A program made the position numbers and the translations under genes. Positions 12,074 to 24,239 of a stretch of 64,000 bases of DNA are shown here, in pieces. Below the pieces are notes generated by a model, which ran no database searches, was not told where the DNA came from, and saw only the letters and a program-made list of their open reading frames with translations. The stretch comes from Zeugodacus cucurbitae (Eukaryota; Arthropoda; Insecta; Diptera; Tephritidae), in assembly GCF_028554725.1 (NCBI RefSeq), contig NC_071668.1:59924232-59988231 (forward strand), given 5' to 3'. Each line of letters starts with the position of its first letter. Positions within the stretch are counted from its first letter, which is position 1.

Positions 12074-14327
12074 TAAGGATATATTTATATATGCGTAATA
12101 ATGTTAGCAGAAATATTTGTCGAAAGTTTTCGACCATTGTACATTTTTTTTACGTACATATACAGACTGTAATTGTGCGAAGTAAGTTTCATTGTCTGCC
12201 ATTTTTACAGACAAATTGTACGCATTCTCAATGTTATGGCTCGAATGAAGGTCGTTTAGTGCACAAACACACAGGCGTTATATCAGTGGTTTTTTTCTGA
12301 AAGGTAAAATTTTTGTTCGAGTTTAAAGTTGGGGTTCATAATGTTTGGTTTCTATTGCTAGAGAAAGAAACAAATATTGCACCAACTGAAATATATGCAA
12401 TGGTATACGATAGCACACATGCTAAATATGCTAATAGCTTACTGAGCAAAAATTATAACTGTGACTGATTATAATATATATATAAATAATATTAACATGT
12501 AAATATGAGTCTCTGTATTGAATAAGTAGCAAACTGTATTGCATAAGCATACCTTACATATGATACATATAATAGTATTTTAATATATTAATACCTGCGA
12601 GTTTACCATCGTTGAAACTTATGTGTCAATTGCACTTACTCAAAGGATGAATGGTGAAATCGTGTCAAGTGAAATAAAGTGGCAAATAGTTATATTTCAC
12701 TTACAGAGTTTACATCATTGCTTTCATATTCAATTTAGTGAAGGTGTGAAAATAATTGATATTTTATGTATGTAAGCACATATGCAAATCGGGGTTGTTT
12801 AATGAGCGCATATTCTCATTTTAATTGGTTTCAAAGGAAGGTACTTCAATAATCATTGTGATTGGTATTGAATAATTAAAAATTTCTATATTGAGAGTTT
12901 CGAACAGGAAAGTATATTTTTCAAATCCTTGTGGGCTACTTAGGTTAATTCGTTCTGCTATGTATACTTAGCCAAAATACGCTGATGTCCCGATACACTG
13001 ATGCCTTTGATATTTAATCTCTGAAAATGAGCAACCGATTTTTATGCGAATATTAATCAGCAGTCATTAAAAAAAATCATTTATATATAATTTGAGTGTT
13101 AATTTCTTATATTTTTATATTATCTGGTAGTCTTCTTTTCTCAATTCATCAGCATCTTCGATGGTATTAAGATTTACTAGTGACCTGACAGGCAAGATGA
13201 CTGTTACCGAGAGTGATAATCGCAATTTTTGTAATGAAGTACTAATAACAAGAATATAAACACCATTGAATAAGCCAACAAACAATTTCCAAAACAAGAA
13301 AAGAAGTTAGATCTGGGTTTATCATCGTTTATATGCCATCTGGCAAGTGGCTAAGTAAATAAAATGTGACACACGCACAAATACCTTTAGAAACACATCA
13401 GTACGGACATTTTGTTAAAATTTCTTGTGTTATATTTCACCGGAATAGGAATATAGTTAAAATATCTGTTGAAATTTAAAATTATTCATAAAGAAATTAA
13501 GCATATCCAATATACTAATTCACAATTTATAAAATACATTTCTATAACATGCACAGAAACGCAAAGTAAAATTATTTTCGATGTTTTGAAATGCATTTAT
13601 TTGCATACGTATTGTCATTATGTATGTGAAACAAAACTGGCAATCGCAAACAAATAAATGCATTTAATCTTATCGCATATCTTTACGCTTTTGTAAATCG
13701 CTTTACGCTCTTATCATCAACTCCACTGTCAGCATTATTTCATCGCTCACATGTTTTGTGCACATACTCAAGCATTTATAGAAATATCTCTGCTTTCTGT
13801 GGATGTGGTGGCTGTAGTATGCAAATCATACCAAGATAACCCAGAGTACTTGCGCACGGTGACACTGTGTATTTCTTTGCGTATATAACAAGCTGGTTTA
13901 TGTTTATTTTAAAATCTCAACAAATATCGGATTTGTATTCATTTTTATGCTTTGTTAAATTGTGTCTGGTATGGTTCTCTCTTCAAACTGTTTACACGTG
14001 TGGAAGAAACACTTAAACGGAACGCGAAAATATTTATGAAATTAATTTTCTTTGGCCAATATATGTTGCTTCCACATGTTCGGATGTTGAGTGCTTGATT
14101 ATTGAGTTATGTATTGTTGTCATGTAAGCGGGATTAAGGATGGTATATGTGTTAGATAAATACAGATCCGGTAAAGAGTCAAGTTGGTCTAGTGGGTGAC
14201 CTGAATAGGACACACTTTAAATTAGTATGTGCTTAATAGTATATGAGGTATACAAAGAACACTCAAAATCAGAAATTACATATTTAAATAGTATACTCTA
14301 ATATTCAAATAAATGTTGGAGCATCAA
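12074..14327. other. mostly non-coding A/T-rich stretch
   Basis: No repeat ends recognised. The only coding-like piece is the weak minus-strand candidate at 13115-13184. Confidence 0.4.
13115..13184 (-). CDS. weak candidate terminal exon
   Basis: On the minus strand an acceptor-like TTGCCTGTCAG precedes 22 codons (SLVNLNTIEDADELRKEDYQ then II) ending in TAA at 13115-13117. The acidic, non-repetitive composition is coding-like, but the segment is too short to be sure, and the upstream continuation is only a hydrophobic, T-rich frame that may be intron. Confidence 0.22.
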
Positions 14328-14802
14328 TCTATAATATAAAAATGAATCGCAAAATGTGTTGCTAAGCGCATAACTCGAGAACCACTGAACCGATTTCGCA
14401 AATTCTTTGTTTAGAATGTTTTCAGAGGTACCGGGATGGTTCTTAAGGCGGAAAAAATTAGAAAAATTGCTTGAAAAAGTCTTAAATCCACAATTTTCTA
14501 ATCACCCATACAAACAATTTGTGTCGTTAGTCTCGAAAAAAGTCGAGAAGGGCCAAACCGATCTGGCTAATTTTAGTTTTGAGATATTTATGGAAGGCCA
14601 GGGTAGGATTAGAAAGTAAGTATATATCGAAAAATTGTGAGGAAGATAACAAAAAGATGATTTTATTTGAATTGACAACAAAATTAAAAAAAAAAAAAAA
14701 ATAATAATAATATTTTGAAAGTTGTCATTGTTGCTTTGTTAAAATATTTTTATCATTGTTCAATTGTATAAGGCTGTGTCGATAGCCCAAAACAATTTGT
14801 AA

Positions 14803-14985
14803 CAAGTAGGGAAAGGCAACCGAACATTTTATACTCTCGCAATTTATTGATGTAATTTTATTACACACAATTTGAAATAAAGTCCAATAGAATAACGAAA
14901 ATCAGCATATGTAGTACATGAGGGTTGAGGTTATCCTGAACCGATTTCACTCATTTTCAACGCCCAGTTATAATGGGGATAGTAG
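14803..14985 (+). mobile_element. DINE-1-like 5' fragment nested in the Helitron
   Basis: Carries AACAAGTAGGGAAAGG, ACCGAACATTTTATACTCTC, and a CCTGAACCGATTTCAC block like the copies at 20824 and 28613. It breaks off before the 3' half, just upstream of the helicase relic. Confidence 0.65.
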
Positions 14986-15094
14986 GCAGACAAACGGCAA
15001 TTCGGCCTTGAAATTACTCCTAAATTGCAAATCAACGAAACACCAGTCTGCAAAATCGCCAAAAAAACGAGATATATAGAAGATTTTCCAGATA

Positions 15095-15632
15095 TTCAAG
15101 TCGCTGGAGGTACTGCACAGGACTTTAAAAGATCTACGCGACAACGAAAATATTTTTGGTGAAGTCATGATTCTGTTGGCAGGTGATTTTCGCCAGACTA
15201 TTCCTGGATCAACTGTTGCTGACGAACTAATCACATTCCTAAAATCATCTAATTTGTGGCGACACATAAAGAATCGCCAATTAAAAAATAACATACGAGT
15301 GTTTTTCCAAAAATATCATACTGCGAATGTAGAAATAGTTGAAAATGGTAGCGACGCAGTTGACACCTCGATGGATTAATAACATTTTTAACGGGTTTCT
15401 GTCACTTCATGGCCTCGAAAGAGGAGCTTATTAATCGTGTTTTTGCTGACATGAAACCATAATATAATAAACATAAATGGCTGATTGAATGACCTACATA
15501 TATTGGTGGTAAAAAAACAAGGATCTTTTTGATCTTAATGCGGCAATTTAGAATTTCGAATTCTCCTTTAAAGTTGACACAGCTACAAACCAGGATGACG
15601 TATTCAATTATCCCACAGACTATTTTAAATTG
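15095..15632 (+). pseudogene. Helitron PIF1-like helicase relic
   Basis: One frame reads KSLEVLHRTLKDLRDN, then LLAGDFRQTIPGSTVADELI (helicase motif with GDFRQ), then LKSSNLWRHIKNRQLKNNIR, stopping at 15377-15379. Downstream, in shifted frames, come RKEELINRVFADMKP and VDTATNQDDVFNYPTDYFKL, the C-terminal part of the same helicase domain. In intact Helitrons this helicase is fused to a Rep nuclease and unwinds DNA during rolling-circle transposition. The Walker A region, Rep domain and helicase end are absent, and frameshifts and stops are present, so it is non-functional. Confidence 0.82.
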
Positions 15633-15964
15633 CTGTACTATCCACACTCACTTGCAATTAAGTAGTGTGAGTTGTCATCATGCTGCGTAACATAAATCAA
15701 CATCAAACTTTGATTTGAAACAAGACTGGCTGTGAAGAAGGTAATCAATATCGTCACCAAAGCCAAGATAAAGCCAACTATGAAATTTGGTCATTTGTTT
15801 CTTTCTTCAATATACGATTAAAAAAAACAAAGTTTTACAAATTATGATGATTTACGCTTAACACAGATCCTCAATAATGTCTATCAATCATTTTAAAATT
15901 TGATTTCGTAAGAATTTTTTCTCTGCATTGAAAGATTTACTAATTTAATGTATAGTATACATTA

Positions 15965-15994
15965 GCCACAAAAACGTGTGGCAGGGTCTGCTAG
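15965..15994 (+). terminator. Helitron 3' hairpin and CTAG end
   Basis: GCCACA (15965-15970) pairs with TGTGGC (15977-15982) across a 6-base loop; AGGGTCTG and then CTAG (15991-15994) follow. Such a hairpin just before CTRR is the known Helitron transposition terminator. Confidence 0.7.
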
Positions 15995-16484
15995 TTATAT
16001 ATAATTATTAATATAATAATTCGATAGATGGGAATTACTGTGACTTTAGACGCGTTTAAGCTAGATATAAAATGGCAATAAAGAAGTATTAAAAATGTGA
16101 TCTCTGCAGCCTAAATGGGCCAAGTCATATTTAATATATGAAATTATTAGCTACTTAACTTGTTTCGAAACTTTTTAAATTAATTTAAATATTGTCTGAT
16201 ATAAAGTTATTACAACCAAATACTTAATGAAACAAGTAATTACAACATTTGTTGAAAACTGTTTCAGACCGATCTTTGTTGTATAGTGTGTTTATTTAAT
16301 TAGTGGGTAGAACTTAAATATCTACAAGCAAGTTCTCGTAAGTAGTTTGTATCACATTTTGCCATTATTACGTATACGACACGTAGGACACATGCATAAC
16401 TTGTAATTAACTATCAACTGTTGAATTGCTTACAGGTGCTACTATTGGCATTAATGATTTTGTGTTGGGTTTTAAGGCTGAAAA
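15995..16484. other. AT-rich DNA, nothing recognised
   Basis: No coding-like segment or element end is seen. Confidence 0.45.
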
Positions 16485-16640
16485 TGTTGGAGTTGTTGAT
16501 GTTGGTCCAAGGTGTACGGCATTATCTACGACTTCAAAGTAATGACTGTCAACAGTGACGTAGGAGCCGAGACGCGAATGCTTAACTGTTTGTTTGATGA
16601 GAGAAGATTTTTCTTTGTGTCCTCGTTCATTAGCAAACCC
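16485..16640 (-). pseudogene. LINE reverse-transcriptase fragment
   Basis: The minus-strand translation reads SLIKQTVKHSRLGSYVTVDS then HYFEVVDNAVHLG, matching the VTVDSHNFEVVGNFFYLG segment of the LINE relic at 6030-6305. About 150 bases survive, and both ends are truncated. Confidence 0.65.
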
Positions 16641-17649
16641 TAATTAAGATCGGTCTTTACTCAAGTGGCTCGATGTAAGCTTGCAATTTAAGTGCTTACA
16701 AAATGTAGAAGTTACCAGGTGATTGCTTATCAATAACATGGTTGTGGCTTTTGGTAAATTCCTCATGTCCTTCAGCTCACGACTACTTAACTAGCTTTAG
16801 TAAGCAACTCCTACTAAGTATTGCATAACTAATGTGGCACTAATTGTAATTGAGTTGAATTACTCACACTCACGTATATATGAAACAAAACATACGCTTA
16901 GGTGTTTAACTATGCACTTTCCACTCACGGTAGCTAGGGACTGAAATCACTTAAGGCAACAGTCAAGCTGTTGTTATGGTTGGCTTGTAAATTGGAAGCA
17001 TATGTTAATTATTAAGTTAATGTTATAAATTAAATCTAAAGATTTTGGTTAGCAAATAATTGAATTTAACTGCATGCCAAGTATATATCTAAAATGTGGG
17101 TTATGAATATTATCTGCTGCAATATGTTCAAAGCTATACAGGTGTAAATTATTTGTCTAATGAATGAGTGGCTAAAAAGGATTACTAATAAAGACATTCT
17201 GACATTCCTCTCTATTTTTGGTTAATTTGAGATTTGAGTTGTGAATATTCTGAGAGGCAAGATGTGAAACCGAAATTCTAATTAGTTAATGTAAATGGCT
17301 ACTTAAAGGCAATTAAATAAATTTTATAAATTTAAATGAATTTTAAGCAATTTCAATTAATTCTAACAGGTAGACTATTCACACATATGTATATTAAGAT
17401 GCGAAATTAAAAAAAAAAATTACATTTTGATTTCACTTGCTTTTAAACATTGACACACGCTCTCTTCCTCACAACCTATCATATATTTCTCTGTAGCATC
17501 GTATTCAGCTTATTCACTGAACATCCATTCTGCCAATCCTTAACGTACCTGAGTAACTCCCTCCGCAGTTTATTGCATCCACTTGCCTTTTTTATTATTC
17601 CGTTGAGATGCCATTTTTATCTCCTATATTGTTGCACGCGGTATTGTTT
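16641..17649. other. AT-rich DNA, nothing recognised
   Basis: Possible long intron or spacer ahead of the candidate exons at 17.65-18.54 kb. No element ends are seen. Confidence 0.4.
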
Positions 17650-17814
17650 GTTTTGGTGGAAGATCTCTTAAGTGACACTCAAGTGGGTGAAGTGGAAAAG
17701 CAATATTGGATAAATAAGGCTTCAGCTAAAGACCCTATGGATATGTATACTTTGAGTCTAGCTTATACCTACGTTGGTACGCACTTATATGAATCAATAA
17801 ATATGCTTTTGTAA
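17650..17814 (+). CDS. candidate coding exon of an unknown host gene
   Basis: An open frame to TAA at 17812-17814 reads VEDLLSDTQVGEVEKQYWIN then KASAKDPMDMYTLSLAYTY. The composition is protein-like, with an acceptor-like pyrimidine-rich GTTTGTTTTGGTGGAAG just upstream. A donor-like GTACGC at about 17778 may end the exon before the stop. It lies 110 bases before another coding-like segment, so the cluster may be one gene. The product is not recognised. Confidence 0.3.
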   Translation, partial: VLVEDLLSDTQVGEVEKQYWINKASAKDPMDMYTLSLAYTYVGTHLYESINMLL

Positions 17815-17909
17815 ACAATTTGATACACAGCCAATTTATTATACATATGTATTTAGTTTATTTATTTACAATAAATGTAATGTGTATTGATGTCGAATAA
17901 GTAGATCAT

Positions 17910-18050
17910 CGTTTAAGCAAAAAGTGCATCGGATAAAATCGAATGCTGCAGATATTTCATCGTTGTCATCACTGAATAATTTTAATATTGGTGCCACATT
18001 GAGAATATTGAACTCACAAGATCATACTACGAGTAGAGTGCATCATCAGT
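17910..18050 (+). CDS. candidate coding exon of an unknown host gene
   Basis: The frame reads HRIKSNAADISSLSSLNNFN then IGATLRILNSQDHTTSRVHH, ending at a strong donor with GTGTGAGTATG (exon end 18048 or 18050). The Ser/Asn-rich, non-repetitive composition is typical of fly coding sequence. The acceptor is uncertain (several AG at 17900-17925 without a good pyrimidine tract). With exon end 18048 the frame can join the next segment through an AG at 18354-18355, so the two could be consecutive exons. Confidence 0.35.
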
Positions 18051-18347
18051 GTGAGTATGCTCTGCATTCCAACCAGCTTCTCCTAAAGAGAGATATAAAT
18101 TTCCATCTTAATATGACTATTTAGTTAATTTTAAACTGTTAATTTAGTTTACCTATTTAATTTTTGTATTCATTTTAATTTTGTTTATTTATTTTGTTGT
18201 TAACCGATTTTGGATTTTGCTTTTGGGTGTTTGGGGTTTTGCTAGAATACTTTACTTTGTCAAGAATGACTTTGCCAAGAATGTTTAATAAACCCTCTTG
18301 TTTCTTTCTTATGAAACTTTTGAAAAGCAATTAATTGTTACTTTCAG

Positions 18348-18542
18348 TTTTGTAGTGGTGGATCCGAAAATAAGTACAATGTGCCCTGCGAGACGAAACT
18401 AACCCACCAATTGGTACCGACTTCAGTAGACCTTTTAAGCGTCCACTCCGCCAGTCTTAACACATGTCCTTACAGGAGTTCGTTAACTCGCACAAGCAAT
18501 GCACTTTTGGATCACGAACCTCGCTCGAACCTTCTCATGTGA
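18348..18542 (+). CDS. candidate terminal coding exon of an unknown host gene
   Basis: Follows a good acceptor (TTGTTACTTTCAG, ending 18347). The frame is open for 64 codons (GGSENKYNVPCETKLTHQLV, then PTSVDLLSVHSASLNTCPYR, ending HEPRSNLLM) to a TGA at 18540-18542. It is clearly richer in G+C than the flanks, and the other two frames close quickly. It looks like the C-terminal tail of a host protein, possibly sharing a gene with 17650-18050. No AATAAA is seen close downstream. The family is not recognised. Confidence 0.42.
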   Translation, partial: FCSGGSENKYNVPCETKLTHQLVPTSVDLLSVHSASLNTCPYRSSLTRTSNALLDHEPRSNLLM

Positions 18543-18671
18543 TTCAAAATTTAATATAGCGTAGCAATCGAAATCGCTACGCATTTTAAACAAAATGTAT
18601 ATTTCTATAAATTAACATTTTTTACAACGATCAAGGTATTAACCAATTACTTAGTACGATCACAATAATCC

Positions 18672-19101
18672 ACAAAAAAACTTCGAGTTATAGAATTTTC
18701 ATTAAAACATAAAATTTAAAAAAAAGCTATAAAATATAGATTTATACCCAGTTTTAGTTTTTATTAACTTCGCATACAGTTTTATTTAAATACATTAACA
18801 CATGTAGTCTATAATTTTGTTTGTTGCACTTTGCTATTGTTTGGCTCTTGACCTCAGGTATACCATGCTTTTGTTACTTGATTTATGCAATCCATAAGTG
18901 TAATATCATATATTTTGTTCGCCTCCATACGATATAGAGAGGCTCTTTTAAAATTCTGCCTCCATAGTAAACAATTTTGTATTATGCCTTGGTCGAAAAG
19001 TTCGATTTATGGAAAGAAATTTGTATGAAATTTTACTTCTTTTGCCAATTCAAGAGTTCGAGTTATGGAGATCTTCGAGTTATAGAAGTTCGAGTTATGA
19101 A
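18672..19101 (+). repeat. TTCGAGTTAT direct repeats, possible pogo-like element relic
   Basis: The word TTCGAGTTAT(A/G)GA occurs near 18674, 19050, 19070 and 19088, with TTCGATTTATGGA near 19005, all in the same orientation. Repeated TTCGAGTTAT-type words occur in subterminal regions of pogo/Tigger-like elements, but no transposase or paired inverted ends are seen, so the assignment is weak. Confidence 0.3.
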
Positions 19102-20164
19102 ATTTCGAGCTTAAAATACAAAATAAATAAGTAATGAAATAAACCGCCGATTACTGGTGGAGAAAGAATTACTAAGGCTCTACAAAATAAAAAAAACAAT
19201 GTTAAAAATCGATAAACTTGATTAACCATCATTATGATTATTGAACTTTTGTTAACAATGTGGGACCATTTCAAAAAAAAAAAATTATTTGTGATTTGTT
19301 TAATTTGGCAATAAAATGTTCTGTGCTTGCAGCAATGGTTAGGTTGATGACTGCAATTGTTAACACTATACCATCAAGCTGCAAATGAACTCTCACGTTG
19401 AACGAATGCGTTGCAGAGCACAATTTTGTGTTAAACCGCCAATAAATGTCACAACCGCAAACAAAATGAAACTCTAGCAGCAAACAACAGTAGTAGTATA
19501 TACAAATCAAAGGAAATATGTATAGCCAATAAAATCATATTTTTTACTCTCGCCACTATTTAAGGCTCAAAGTACCAACACTGAATAAAATATCAACTGC
19601 GAAAAAATCTCATTGGGAAAATGTCATAAGCAGCTAAAACCGCAGCAAAGAGTACTGCAGCGGCGATACTGAAAGCGCATTGAACAACGCTAAGTGTTGC
19701 TGGCACAATGGATAAGCCTTTGGTTAAAGTTTGTGTAGGTCATCTGCGGCAGCTTAAAGTGCCAAGTTAAGTAAGAAAAAAGTACTGTAAATGTTCGTTT
19801 ATTACTATGTTCATTAGGAAAGTAACATGGAAGACTTTATACTAAAAACTCCGGGAAACTCTTTGTGACATACCGCTAATTAAATCCGTTCTTGATCCGA
19901 CTGATTGGAAAACTTATATAGTTTTGCAATCTTATAGGATAAGTCAGCGTTAGGACCCTAGATGAATATAGTTAGTAAATATAAAGTCATAAAATACCTC
20001 TCTTTATCTCGTAGGAAAAATCGAAAAGCATTCACAACTGACTTTCTGCCAACTCTCACTACATTCTAACTTTTTTCATTGTAAATTGTGCGGTGTTAAC
20101 CATTTCATCTGCTTAATCCTTTCAGTTGTTGAGAGCCGCCTTAGCAATGTTTCGGGCTGTTAGC
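19102..20164. other. AT-rich DNA, nothing recognised
   Basis: No coding-like exon or element end is seen. A TTTTACTCTCGCCA word near 19545 may be a trace of the DINE-like family. Confidence 0.4.
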
Positions 20165-20790
20165 ACTTGCTTGCCTCACGACTAACAGAGGCAATCTACT
20201 CAGCAATTAATTAAAACACCGAAATCCTTTCATCGCTTCAACTAGTAAACTTTTGTTAAGATCTTTTTTTGCAGCCCTTTTACTGTGCAAACACTTGCTG
20301 GGCGTTCAACATCCAGCACCTTTACAAGTATTAAAACAGTCGTAGACATTAGGTACCCCTCCTTCGCTTTTACATGAAGAGAAGGAGTAGCTGCAAGTTC
20401 AAATATTTGTGTGTATTTGTGTGCCCGTACACCACTGCTTCAGGGCTCATTGCTGACAACGCCTTAATTCGTCCGACAACTATGCTTGGTAAAGCAGTAA
20501 AATATCCGATGCTGTAGTATTTTTATGATGTACATATTCACAATATCATGTGCAGCTACAAGTGAATCAATTGCACGCTTCACCTCAAAACACACAAGCA
20601 TAAAGGTAGTGCTGAATACTTGAATGATATTTGGTCTAGCTATAAAGCAAATTTATCTTCGGACCTTTAAATTTGCCGTTGAATGCTTACAGTGAACTGT
20701 TTTTTTCTGTTAAACATAGATTCGCTGAAGTATCCATGTTTGTATGACGACCAACTTTGAATTAGCTACCCAATACAAGTTGCTGTAGTT
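20165..20790 (+). repeat. duplicated block P (partner at 37050-37400)
   Basis: Shares three ordered patches with 37050-37400 in the same orientation: CTTGCTTGCC plus GAAATCCTTTCATC and CTTCAAC; a GCTGAATACTT patch; and GACCAACTTTGAA. The spacing differs (longer here). It is non-coding and diverged: either an old segmental duplication or an unnamed repeat. Confidence 0.5.
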
Positions 20791-20823
20791 TCCAATTCAT
20801 ATTATATATTTATTTATTAATAA

Positions 20824-21229
20824 AACAAGTAAGGAAAGGCTAAGTTCGGGTGTAACCGAACATTTTATACTCTCGCAATTTATTGAAGAAATTTTACTAA
20901 CCCATAAATTCGACATAAAGTTTAATAGAATAACGAAAATCGTCCTATATAGTGTATGAGGGCTGAGGTAATTCCTGAACCGATTTCATTCAATTTCACC
21001 AGCAAGGTACACTATATCCAATACTATACAATGGTGCCAAGGAACACGTGTTCCAAGTTTCATTAAGATATCTCAATTTTTACTCAAGTTATCGCTTGCA
21101 CGGACGGACAGGCGGACGGACAGTCATCCGGGCTTATCTTTCTTTCTCTCTTTTAGTTCTAGGTGACACAAACAACATTCACATAAATAAACTATTACAT
21201 TATCTATGAAACATGTTGCGATAGTATAA
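20824..21229 (+). mobile_element. short DINE-1-like element copy
   Basis: A complete outline with a deleted middle: AACAAGTAAGGAAAGGCTAA start, hairpin and TATACTCTCGCAA, then CCTGAACCGATTTCATTC, a GGTGCCAAGGAACACG block, a GGAC tetranucleotide tract, and an end in TTGCGATAGTATAA, where one base breaks the inverted repeat. About 0.4 kb. Confidence 0.7.
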
Positions 21230-24200
21230 ACACATTTGCCGACAGCTAAAAGTACTGAACGAAAACTGCTGACCAAAGCAAGTCGTAAGCCAAAGCCAAG
21301 TAAATTGCAATATATTTTTTATTACAAAATTTACACTAAATTTTTTGTCAAATAAAATTCATGTACACATATATATGTACGCATATCTATATCCTTACTT
21401 TGTATATATATTATATTTCCTGCATTTACATATATGCTCTTAGTCAATATGCTGACTAATAGGAATTATGAATATAGTTTTATGAAACTTAAATATCCAT
21501 AAGAATGTCATTTGTATATTTTCGATCTTTCAAGCGGCCCATTATCCAATCGTATATCATTGCTAGTAATGTTCCAAGTACAATTTGTCTCTTAAAGTTA
21601 AGGGGTTTATAGAAATATAATGCCCTTTGGCTGAAGCGCTGCTGGATATCGTTTGTGTTGGCGGTAATCTGACCTGATGTTTAGTAGCTCATAGCTCGCT
21701 TTGACGTACTGGACAAAGACGCACATCGATATTTGAAGTGTCCCAATCATCTCATTTGGAATTTAAAAAGTGTAAGGGCGCTACTAAATTCCTCCATTCC
21801 TTTTTGGACTTTAACACACTGGACTGCATAGCTTAGACAAGAAAAATGATAGCCTTTACATACTTACACAATTCAACTTTCTGCACTGCTGCAGTTAGGT
21901 TGTTGCCATTTCTCTACGTGCCTTTGAACCTCCTCACTCTAGCTGCATTGTGTTTGAGTGTATGACCACGCGTTTGCTTGCTGGTTTGTCTTCTGAGTCA
22001 TCAGAGCCCCTAACACATTTACTCGTGACGTGCTCAACTATTCTGTGTGTAATAGATGTTGTTGGAAAAGCTTTAGTTAGCTACTTATTTTATATATTTG
22101 CACTGTTGCAATTGTTGTTGTGTCATTTTATGTCCTTATAGTGTCAGGTTTCATTTAACGATGACTTAAACGTGATTCAATTTGCAGAAGACTTCATCTA
22201 AGCTGAAGGAATAAATACGTGTTTGCCTTTGCTGTCCTAATATTTACTATTTTACAAAGGCACAAATAAATGTAGAGTGAAGTTAATGCATGCGTAGTTG
22301 TTATAAATGACTGTGTGTGAGCTAGTGATTTTGCAGAAATGTATATATGCTGCTTGCATTTATAAGTATGTACAATAGTTATACTCAGCTGATAACACAG
22401 CCCGACAAAATAAAAAAAAAAAATGTTTCTTCTTTGATTTATTCAACTGATTCTAGTTAATTTTGCCTCAAATCACACTTGAAGCTGCACTATTTAATTA
22501 TAGCTTTGGTTTTGCTATTGTTTTGTTAACACTTCTATTTGTTTGGCTGATTTTATTGAATACAATTAGCCATACTTGTTGCAACCAAAACCACGAACGC
22601 TGAAAGCTGTTTGAAAACTACGAACTGACGTTGCAGTTCATGCTTTTGTTTGCAAAAGTGGTGCTTCGTTGCTTTTGCTGTTGGAAAAGTTGGCACAGAA
22701 GTCGATAGAATTTGAGAGTTCGTGTAAATGGTGTTGGTACTTTCGGCAGGGTAAATTAATTGTAAAAGCGAAAATAGTATGTATAATTTTTTTAACTTTT
22801 TTTTATCAGCATAGCGTAAATGGAAAAAATAATATATACCTATATGTATATAAAGAGTGGAAAGTTTAAAAAAGTTTTGAGGCCCTGTAATTCAAAAACC
22901 GTACCAGAAGCTTTACAGATTTGAACTGAATACATAAAAACAAATTTTTACGAATGAATTTAGTACTTTATTGTATTCTATGAATGTCTATTGAACAATT
23001 TTTTATGAACATTTTATTTTTTGGCATCCTTTTTTTAGATACTTATGTACAATTCCTTCAACTGTACTGAATTTTGCACCTTAAATGTACCACAATATGC
23101 AAGCACAAGTTACTCATACGCCATGTTATGCTGATTCTGTGGAGCTGGTTGGGCTGAATTTTTACAGTTATTGGGAACATTTGACTTGCTTTCACTTGAC
23201 GTTAACGAAATGTGAGTACGTGGCTGCGCAGAGTAGTATAAGCGAAGACTAACGTACATTTTAAATTGTACTTGTCATCATTTTTTCAAAGCGTGTATTT
23301 TCAATTAAAATATGGAAAAAAATTTTAATGAGAGCTATTTTTTAACGTCTTTCGTACCTGAGGGTATGCAAAAAATTGTATTAAAACGAACGCAGTCACA
23401 ATACTTTTGGTTTTTAAAATTTTCTCTCGGTTTTAGTTCTTTATTTTCATTCGCAAGTGTGCTCAACTGAAGGCCACTTAAGTTTCAAGTGTGTTATTTT
23501 CTGTATTCTTGTTCTTCCTGGTTACTCTTCTCGCTTATACATACATATTCTAAGCTTCAAGAATATGCAACTCTGCAGCGGCTCAGATGTCATTAGAATT
23601 TATGGGGACATTATTTATTGGAATAATTAAAGGCTTGCCAAGAAGCAAAAGGAATTCATGCTTAGCAATGATACAAAAATATTACATACATATGTATATA
23701 CGTTCCTGCTCAAGGTGCGTTTCATAATAACCGCAACATTTTTAACTCATAGCTGTAAATTATAAATTATTCCTGTGCTATGGATAGCATTTCTTGCCTA
23801 CTTTTAGAGGTTTTGGCGTATTCCGACACCGTAACTGCATTTAAATGTGCAACCTTTATAGTTAAAAAGACCGCGTTGCAGGCATCAATTATAGTTCCAT
23901 TTTAGCGTTTCAGCCAGAGCAGCAATGTCATAAATTTTTCCTTGTCTGTTTTTATATAAACCTCCTTGATTGCAATTGTAATGCTTTTAAAAATCTTGAG
24001 TTTGATATATGAGTTTCACAGAAAAATCGTTTATAAGTTTCTACAGAAGACGATAAGAGGCTTATAAAATATATAATAATACAAAAATTTCAAAAGTTGT
24101 AATTTTTATACACACATTCACTTCTTCCCACACATATGTATGAACGTAGTTTCACGTGTTTGCGTGGGGTCATTTAAAAAAAGTAAAATGAAGAAAATTC

Positions 24201-24239
24201 AAACATGGAATTTTATTTTTTGTAATAAACTAAAACTTG
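21230..24239. other. long gene-free stretch
   Basis: Three kilobases of A/T-rich DNA with microsatellite-like TA/CATA tracts near 21365. Short frames at 21950-22141 and 22669-22869 are hydrophobic and unremarkable. No element ends are seen. Confidence 0.4.

Larger units (their letters stand above)
14328..15994 (+). mobile_element. Helitron transposon, both termini recognisable, internally decayed
   Basis: Begins TCTATAATATAAAAATGAAT preceded by A, and ends GGGTCTGCTAG followed by T: the canonical Helitron 5'-TC...CTAG-3' inserted between A and T. The 3' CTAG is preceded by a 6-bp hairpin (see 15965-15994). The interior holds a PIF1-like helicase relic at 15095-15632 and a DINE-like fragment at 14803-14985 that looks nested. 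No Rep/HUH nuclease remains; at 1667 bp it is a deleted, non-autonomous copy. Confidence 0.75.
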
